Shown here one piece after another: positions 1-3,910 of a DNA stretch of 5,712 nt. The notes below the pieces were generated by a model that had not been told where the DNA came from, ran no database searches, and worked only from the letters and a program-made list of their open reading frames with translations. The DNA comes from Alphaproteobacteria bacterium UBA6038 (GTDB lineage: Bacteria > Pseudomonadota > Alphaproteobacteria > Micropepsales > Micropepsaceae): NCBI GenBank assembly GCA_002429315.1, contig DIZC01000057.1:1-5712 (forward strand), read 5' to 3'. The stretch's first letter is position 1, and each line of letters starts with the position of its first letter. Made by a program: the position numbers and the translations under genes.

Positions 1-62
1 CCGATCACGATCGGGCCCGAGCCGATCACGGCGATGGTCTGCAGGTCGTCGCGTCGCGGCAC
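1..62 (-). CDS. carB: Carbamoyl-phosphate synthase large subunit, N-terminal fragment
   Basis: This is the start of the large, ATP-using subunit of carbamoyl-phosphate synthase, which makes carbamoyl phosphate from bicarbonate, ATP and the ammonia supplied by CarA. Only 20 codons plus two bases are in the window. They read MPRRDDLQTIAVIGSGPIVI, matching the family's opening: a short basic/acidic lead, then a beta strand and the glycine-rich GxGPIVIG turn of the pre-ATP-grasp fold. The start is GTG at 62-60. The codon just before it, in the same frame, is the carA stop TAG, so no earlier start is possible. A run of five G lies four bases upstream, inside the end of carA, and is only a weak ribosome site. 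Translation probably depends on ribosomes finishing carA (inference). Identity is firm despite the short length because carA lies immediately upstream in the same direction. Confidence 0.93.
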   Translation of the reverse strand, partial: MPRRDDLQTIAVIGSGPIVI

Positions 63-1271
63 CTATGCCCCCACGCGCGTGCTTCGGTCGTGCACGCTCG
101 CGCAGACATCGACGAACCGCTCGAGCTCGATGCGGGCGTCGTGCGGGCCCGGCGACGCTTCGGGGTGATACTGCACCGAGAACACCGGCCTGTCCTTGAG
201 CGCGATTCCGCAATTGGAGCCGTCGAACAGCGACACGTGCGTCTGCTCGATATTCTTCGGCAGCGAATCCTTGTCCACCGCGAAGCCGTGGTTCATCGAG
301 GTGATTTCCACCTTGCCGGTGGTCTCGTCCTTGACCGGATGATTGGCGCCGTGGTGGCCCTGCGCCATCTTGCGCGTGGTGCCGCCCAGCGCGAGCCCCA
401 GCATCTGATGGCCGAGGCAAATGCCGAACACCGGCACGCTGGACTCTACCAGGCCGCGGATGGTGGGGATGGCGTATTCGCCGGTGGCGGCCGGATCGCC
501 GGGACCGTTGGAGAGCAGGATACCATGCGGCGAATGCCGCATCACCTCGTCGTAGGTGGCATGGCACGGCAGCACGACCACGTCCGCGCCGCGCCCCGCA
601 AGCTGGCGCAGGATGTTTCGCTTGACGCCATAGTCGAGCACCACCGCGCGCCAGGTGGGTGATTCCTGCACGCCATAGCCGCTGTTCCACACCCACGGCG
701 TCTCGCGCCAGCTGTACATCTGGCGGCAGCTGACATCCTTGGCGAGATCGAGCCCGACCAACCCCGGAAAGGCGCGCGCCTTCTCCACCAGGGCGTCACG
801 GTCGAATTCGCCGCGCGGATGATGCGCCACCACGCCGTGCGGCATGCCCTGCTCGCGAATGCGGTTGGTCAGCGCGCGCGTGTCGATGCCGGAAATACCG
901 GGAATGTTGTGCAGCTTCAGCCAGCGGTCGAGCGGGGCAAGCGCGCGATAATTGGACGGATGCTCGGCATCGGCGCGCACCACCACGCCGCGCACCGCCG
1001 GCGTGAGCGATTCGATATCTTCTGAATTGGTCCCGACGATGCCAATATGCGGGAAGGTGAAGGCGACGATCTGCCCGGCATAGGAGGGATCGGTGAGGAT
1101 TTCCTGATAGCCGGTCATCGCGGTATTGAAGCAGACCTCGCCGACTGCCGCCGTTTCCGCCCCAAAGCCGCTGCCCTCGAACACGCTGCCGTCCGCCAGC
1201 ACCAACCGCGCGGTCGCGCGTGAAAATCGCGCCGCCGGCTGTGCGGCGGTGGCGGATACGCTTTCGGTCAT
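63..1271 (-). CDS. carA: Carbamoyl-phosphate synthase small (glutaminase) subunit
   Basis: CarA hydrolyses glutamine and channels ammonia to CarB for carbamoyl-phosphate synthesis, the shared entry to pyrimidines and arginine; it is cytoplasmic. The 402-residue protein is about 20 longer than the E. coli form (382, from memory), mostly through a loose Ala/Ser-rich lead before the first conserved strand (ARLVLADGSVFEG, from about residue 21). The CarA-specific N-terminal domain covers about 21-165, with the TAMTGYQEILTDPSY signature at 50-64. The class I glutamine amidotransferase domain covers about 207-395. Its triad is intact: Cys285 in GICLGHQ, and His369 and Glu371 in QYHPEASPGP; the SNGPGDP loop is at 254-260. 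The start ATG has GAGG five bases upstream (1280-1277) and a good promoter just beyond, which supports this start. The gene is divergent from yqeY and followed directly by carB. Nothing is truncated or missing. Confidence 0.98.
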   Translation of the reverse strand: MTESVSATAAQPAARFSRATARLVLADGSVFEGSGFGAETAAVGEVCFNTAMTGYQEILTDPSYAGQIVAFTFPHIGIVGTNSEDIESLTPAVRGVVVRADAEHPSNYRALAPLDRWLKLHNIPGISGIDTRALTNRIREQGMPHGVVAHHPRGEFDRDALVEKARAFPGLVGLDLAKDVSCRQMYSWRETPWVWNSGYGVQESPTWRAVVLDYGVKRNILRQLAGRGADVVVLPCHATYDEVMRHSPHGILLSNGPGDPAATGEYAIPTIRGLVESSVPVFGICLGHQMLGLALGGTTRKMAQGHHGANHPVKDETTGKVEITSMNHGFAVDKDSLPKNIEQTHVSLFDGSNCGIALKDRPVFSVQYHPEASPGPHDARIELERFVDVCASVHDRSTRVGA

Positions 1272-1276
1272 GGGGG

Positions 1277-1280
1277 CCTC
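1277..1280 (-). promoter_or_regulatory. carA ribosome binding site
   Basis: On the minus strand GAGG lies five bases before the carA ATG (CCGAGGCCCCCATG). It is a standard-strength Shine-Dalgarno site with slightly short spacing and supports the chosen start. Confidence 0.6.
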
Positions 1281-1291
1281 GGATTTGGCGA

Positions 1292-1320
1292 AAAATAGGG
1301 GTGAGGACGTGCTCGGTCAA
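1292..1320 (-). promoter_or_regulatory. Predicted sigma-70 promoter of carAB
   Basis: Reading the minus strand, TTGACC (1320-1315) and TATTTT (1297-1292) are separated by exactly 17 bases. They match the housekeeping consensus TTGACA / TATAAT at five of six and four of six positions. The start of transcription would fall near 1285, leaving a leader of only about 14 bases before the carA ATG, with the GAGG site inside it. Such a leader is too short for a transcription attenuator or riboswitch, so any control by pyrimidines or arginine would have to act at the promoter itself. The call rests on sequence match only. Confidence 0.6.
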
Positions 1321-1350
1321 CCGGACATCTCGTCATCGCCTTGCTTTATG

Positions 1351-1410
1351 CGGGCGACCCATTTTTCTGGTAACAAAAGAAAGGAAAATGGGTGGCCCGG
1401 ACACGGGCCA
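1351..1410. repeat. Palindromic intergenic element with two overlapping hairpins
   Basis: Two inverted repeats are visible. The larger pairs 1351-1368 with 1382-1399: 18 positions, one mismatch (G1356/G1394), one G-U wobble (U1366/G1384 in plus-strand RNA), and a 13-base A-rich loop. The smaller pairs 1393-1399 with 1404-1410 (TGGCCCG / CGGGCCA), a perfect 7-base stem with a GACA loop. They share 1393-1399, so one RNA can form only one at a time. No T tract follows on either strand, so neither looks like an intrinsic terminator. From memory, the pattern GTGGCCCGGACA...GGGCCATGACG resembles a short palindromic repeat scattered between genes in many alphaproteobacterial genomes, often mistranslated as VARTSPAMT-like peptides. 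The element lies upstream of the carA -35 box and in the likely leader of yqeY. Its repeat status cannot be shown from one copy. Confidence 0.65.
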
Positions 1411-1423
1411 TGACGTATTTGTT

Positions 1424-1427
1424 GGAG
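1424..1427 (+). promoter_or_regulatory. yqeY ribosome binding site
   Basis: GGAG lies six bases before the ATG at 1434 (GGAGAAGAGCATG). This site decides the start: the in-frame GTG at 1392 lies inside the palindromic element and would add 14 residues unlike the family. Confidence 0.7.
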
Positions 1428-1433
1428 AAGAGC

Positions 1434-1898
1434 ATGGCCCTGCGCGAGCGGTTCAACGAGCAGCTGAGGGAGGCGATGCGCGCCAAGGATCAGAGGCGCG
1501 TCTCCACCTTGCGCATGGTGCTGGCGGCGCTCAAGGACAAGGACATCGCCGCGCGCACCGAAACCAGCCGCGAAGGCGTGCCGGATGACGAGGTGCTCTC
1601 GCTGCTCGCCAAGATGATCAAGCAGCGGGAGGAGTCGGCGGCCGCGTTCGAAAGCGGCGGGCGTGCGGAGCTGGCGGCATCCGAGCGTGCGGAAATCGGC
1701 ATCATCCGCGAGTTCATGCCGAAGCAGATGTCGCCTGAGGAGGCGCGGGCGGCGGCACAATCCGTCATCGCCGAGCTCGGCGCTTCTTCCATGAAGGACA
1801 TGGGCAAGGTGATGGCGGCGCTGAAGGAGCGCTATGCCGGCCAGATGGATTTCTCCAGGGCCAGCGGCACCGTGAAAGAGCTGCTCAATGCCAAATAG
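1434..1898 (+). CDS. yqeY: GatB/YqeY domain-containing protein
   Basis: This small cytoplasmic protein (154 residues) consists of one YqeY domain, the helical domain also found at the C terminus of the GatB subunit of tRNA-dependent amidotransferase and appended to some glutaminyl-tRNA synthetases. A role in tRNA binding or charging is suspected for the family, but the function of the stand-alone form is not established. Features seen: the N-terminal helix LRERFNEQLREAMRAKDQRRVSTLRMVLAALK (3-34); the MIKQREESAAAF block (61-72) with GRAEL after it; the FMPKQMSPEE turn (94-103); and the conserved KDMGKVMAALK near 121-131. Length and motifs match complete family members. The start is supported by the GGAG site and by the alignment beginning at MALRERF. 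It is the first gene of a rightward set with dnaG and rpoD, sitting where rpsU sits in E. coli. The 63 bases between it and dnaG contain no convincing terminator. Confidence 0.92.
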   Translation: MALRERFNEQLREAMRAKDQRRVSTLRMVLAALKDKDIAARTETSREGVPDDEVLSLLAKMIKQREESAAAFESGGRAELAASERAEIGIIREFMPKQMSPEEARAAAQSVIAELGASSMKDMGKVMAALKERYAGQMDFSRASGTVKELLNAK

Positions 1899-1961
1899 CA
1901 TTGTCTGGGGATAGTTGAAAAAGACGGGCGAATCACCCGCGCTCCGGCCTAAACTGGCGGG

Positions 1962-3842
1962 ATGCGCTTCAGCCCGAATCTGCTGGAAGAGATTTCAAGG
2001 CGGACCGACCTGGTTCAGCTGGTGGGCCGTCGCGTGAAGCTGGTCCGCAAGGGCCGGGTGATGTGGGGCTGCTGCCCCTTCCACAAGGAGAAGACGCCCA
2101 GCTTCAAGGTGGAGAACGAGCGCCGGCTTTACAAATGCTTCGGCTGCGGCGCCGGCGGCGACGCCTTCAAATGGCTGACCGAAACCGAAGGCCTCACCTT
2201 TCCGGAAAGCGTGGAGAAGCTCGCGGCCGAAGCCGGCGTCGAGCTGCCGAAATGGTCGCCGGAAGACGAAGCGCGCGAGGACCGGCGCAAGTCGCTCTAC
2301 GAAATTATCGAAGCCGCCTGCGTGTTCTTCGAGGAGCAGCTGCGCGCGCGGGCGGGCGAACTGGCGCGCGAGTATCTGCTCTCGCGCGGGCTGAACGGCG
2401 AAGCCGCAAAGCAATTCCGCCTCGGCTATGCGCCCTCGAACGATGCGCTGAAAGAGCATCTCTACAAAAAGAACATCGCCCTGGACGACATGGTCGCGGC
2501 GGGGCTGGTGCGGCCGCAGGACGGCGACCGCGGCCCGCGCGATTTCTTCTTCAACCGGCTGATGTTTCCCATCACCGATGCGCGCGGACGGGTGATCGCG
2601 TTCGGCGGCCGCGCGCTCGACGCCGACGCCAAGCCCAAATACATCAACACCGGCGAGACGCCGTTCTTCTCGAAGGGGCGGCTGCTCTACAATTTTGCCT
2701 CGGCGCGCGCGGCCGCGATCAAGAGCGGCACGATCATTCTGGCCGAAGGCTACATGGACGTGATCGCGCTGGTACGCGCGGGCTTTGAGCACGCCGTGGC
2801 GCCGCTCGGGACCGCGCTGACCGAAGACCAGCTCGCGCTGCTCTGGCGCGTGGCCGCCGAACCCATCCTGGCTTTCGATGGTGACGACGCGGGGTTGCGC
2901 GCAGCGCAGCGCGCCGCGCGACTGGCGCTGCCGCATCTCAAGCCTGGCTACTCTTTGCGGTTCGCCTTTCTGCCGCCCGGCGAGGATCCCGACAGCCTCA
3001 TCCGCGCCAGCGGCCCAGCCGCGATGAAGAAGCTGCTGGATGCCGCCGAGCCGTTGGCGCAGGTGTTGTGGCAGGCGGAAACCGAGGACAAGGATTTCTC
3101 GACGCCGGAGCGCCGCGCCGGACTGGAGCGGACGCTCTCCGACATCGTTTCGGCCATCTCCGATCCGAAGATCGCCGACTACTACCGCCGCGATTTCGAG
3201 CAGAAGGTCTTCGACACCTTCAAGCGCCGTGCGCCGCGTCCGCAGGCCGACCAGCCCGGATGCCGCCCTTACACCGGCGCGCGCAACGCGCCGACCTTTC
3301 CGCCCCGGCCGCTGGAGTCCGTTTCGCCCGCGGTGCGAAACAGCCTGATCGCGCGTGCCGGAGCGTCGGGGCCCCGCCGCCGCAAGGAAGCGGAACTGGC
3401 GGCAATGCTGCTCGAATCCCCGCAAATTGCGCTCTCCCACGGCGAGGCTCTGGCGGCGTTGCCGTTCTCCGAGCGCTCGCTTGACAGGCTGCGGCATGAA
3501 CTCCTAAACCTCGCCGCCTCCGGCGTCCGGCTTGAAAAACCGGGGCTGGAAAACCATCTCATACGCGCAGGGTTGGGCGAATTGCTGGACCGGCTGGTGC
3601 GGCATGCACCCGGCAGTCGTGGCGGTGAGGCCGGCACGGGGACTGATACCCCGGAGACTGTTGTGGGGGACGCCCAGGCCGTGGGAGCCCGTTGGCTTGT
3701 TGCTGCAGCCCAGCTGCATGAAATGGCCGAGGCCGCCCCCGAACGGAGGCGCGCCATGGAACGTTTCAACACCGAGGCAAGCGAGGAAAGCTGGCGCGAC
3801 GCCCATCGCCTGCTGAAATCCCGCGCGCTTCCGAACGAGTAG
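1962..3842 (+). CDS. dnaG: DNA primase
   Basis: DnaG makes the short RNA primers for leading- and lagging-strand synthesis, working with the DnaB helicase at the fork. The 626-residue protein has the full family layout. The zinc-binding domain (about 1-100) has Cys38-X2-His41-X17-Cys59-X2-Cys62. The polymerase core (about 110-430) carries the FGGRAL basic motif (214-219), the TOPRIM glutamate Glu262 in AEGYMDVIAL, and the metal-binding aspartates Asp306 and Asp308 in AFDGDDAG. A Pro-rich linker (about 424-452) leads to the helical C-terminal domain (about 460-626), which in this family contacts DnaB. That domain holds a Gly/Thr-rich insert (about 549-572). The ATG at 1962 is the first possible start, since an in-frame TAA lies at 1950-1952. 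GGCGGG abuts the ATG, too close for a good ribosome site, so initiation may be weak or coupled to yqeY (inference). rpoD follows 68 bases downstream. Confidence 0.98.
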   Translation: MRFSPNLLEEISRRTDLVQLVGRRVKLVRKGRVMWGCCPFHKEKTPSFKVENERRLYKCFGCGAGGDAFKWLTETEGLTFPESVEKLAAEAGVELPKWSPEDEAREDRRKSLYEIIEAACVFFEEQLRARAGELAREYLLSRGLNGEAAKQFRLGYAPSNDALKEHLYKKNIALDDMVAAGLVRPQDGDRGPRDFFFNRLMFPITDARGRVIAFGGRALDADAKPKYINTGETPFFSKGRLLYNFASARAAAIKSGTIILAEGYMDVIALVRAGFEHAVAPLGTALTEDQLALLWRVAAEPILAFDGDDAGLRAAQRAARLALPHLKPGYSLRFAFLPPGEDPDSLIRASGPAAMKKLLDAAEPLAQVLWQAETEDKDFSTPERRAGLERTLSDIVSAISDPKIADYYRRDFEQKVFDTFKRRAPRPQADQPGCRPYTGARNAPTFPPRPLESVSPAVRNSLIARAGASGPRRRKEAELAAMLLESPQIALSHGEALAALPFSERSLDRLRHELLNLAASGVRLEKPGLENHLIRAGLGELLDRLVRHAPGSRGGEAGTGTDTPETVVGDAQAVGARWLVAAAQLHEMAEAAPERRRAMERFNTEASEESWRDAHRLLKSRALPNE

Positions 3843-3848
3843 TTCGGG
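3830..3848 (+). other. Hairpin spanning the dnaG stop codon
   Basis: CCGAAC (3831-3836) and GTTCGG (3842-3847) form a perfect 6-base stem, extended by a T-G wobble at 3830/3848, with the loop GAGTA. The dnaG stop TAG (3840-3842) lies in the loop and at the stem edge. There is no T tract, so it is not an intrinsic terminator. In E. coli the dnaG-rpoD junction is an mRNA processing site that lets the two genes be expressed at different levels; this hairpin could serve a similar purpose, but that is inference. Confidence 0.4.
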
Positions 3849-3900
3849 CGGGCACACAGAAAACGCTTCCGCCCCGCATAGGGTAGGGACTCTTTGAAGT

Positions 3901-3905
3901 AAGGA
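3901..3905 (+). promoter_or_regulatory. rpoD ribosome binding site
   Basis: AAGGA lies five bases before the GTG at 3911 (AAGGACACCGGTG). It is the best ribosome site near this junction and fixes the rpoD start. An in-frame TAG at 3884-3886 and the absence of another start codon before 3911 exclude an earlier beginning. Confidence 0.75.
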
Positions 3906-3910
3906 CACCG

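Noticed and set aside
1341..1369. TTGCTT as the -35 box of a yqeY promoter
   Set aside because: The partner at 17 bases is TTTCTG, a poor -10, and it overlaps the palindromic stem. No better rightward promoter was found in 1272-1433.
1392..1433. An earlier GTG start for yqeY adding 14 residues
   Set aside because: The added peptide comes from the palindromic element, has no ribosome site in front and does not fit the family start; ATG 1434 has GGAG six bases upstream.
1317..1901. A minus-strand open frame opposite yqeY and the spacer
   Set aside because: It covers the palindromic element and the carA -35 box and shows no recognisable domain, while the plus strand encodes a complete YqeY protein.
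1925..1939. CGGG...CCCG after yqeY as a terminator
   Set aside because: The stem is only four bases long with no T tract, too weak to support a terminator.
1915..1943. TTGAAA as the -35 box of a dnaG promoter
   Set aside because: The hexamer 17 bases downstream (CGCGCT) is nothing like a -10 box, and no other spacing improves it.
1995..3497. A 500-codon minus-strand open frame opposite dnaG
   Set aside because: It has arginine-rich, patternless composition and mirrors a fully conserved primase; it is an artefact of high GC.
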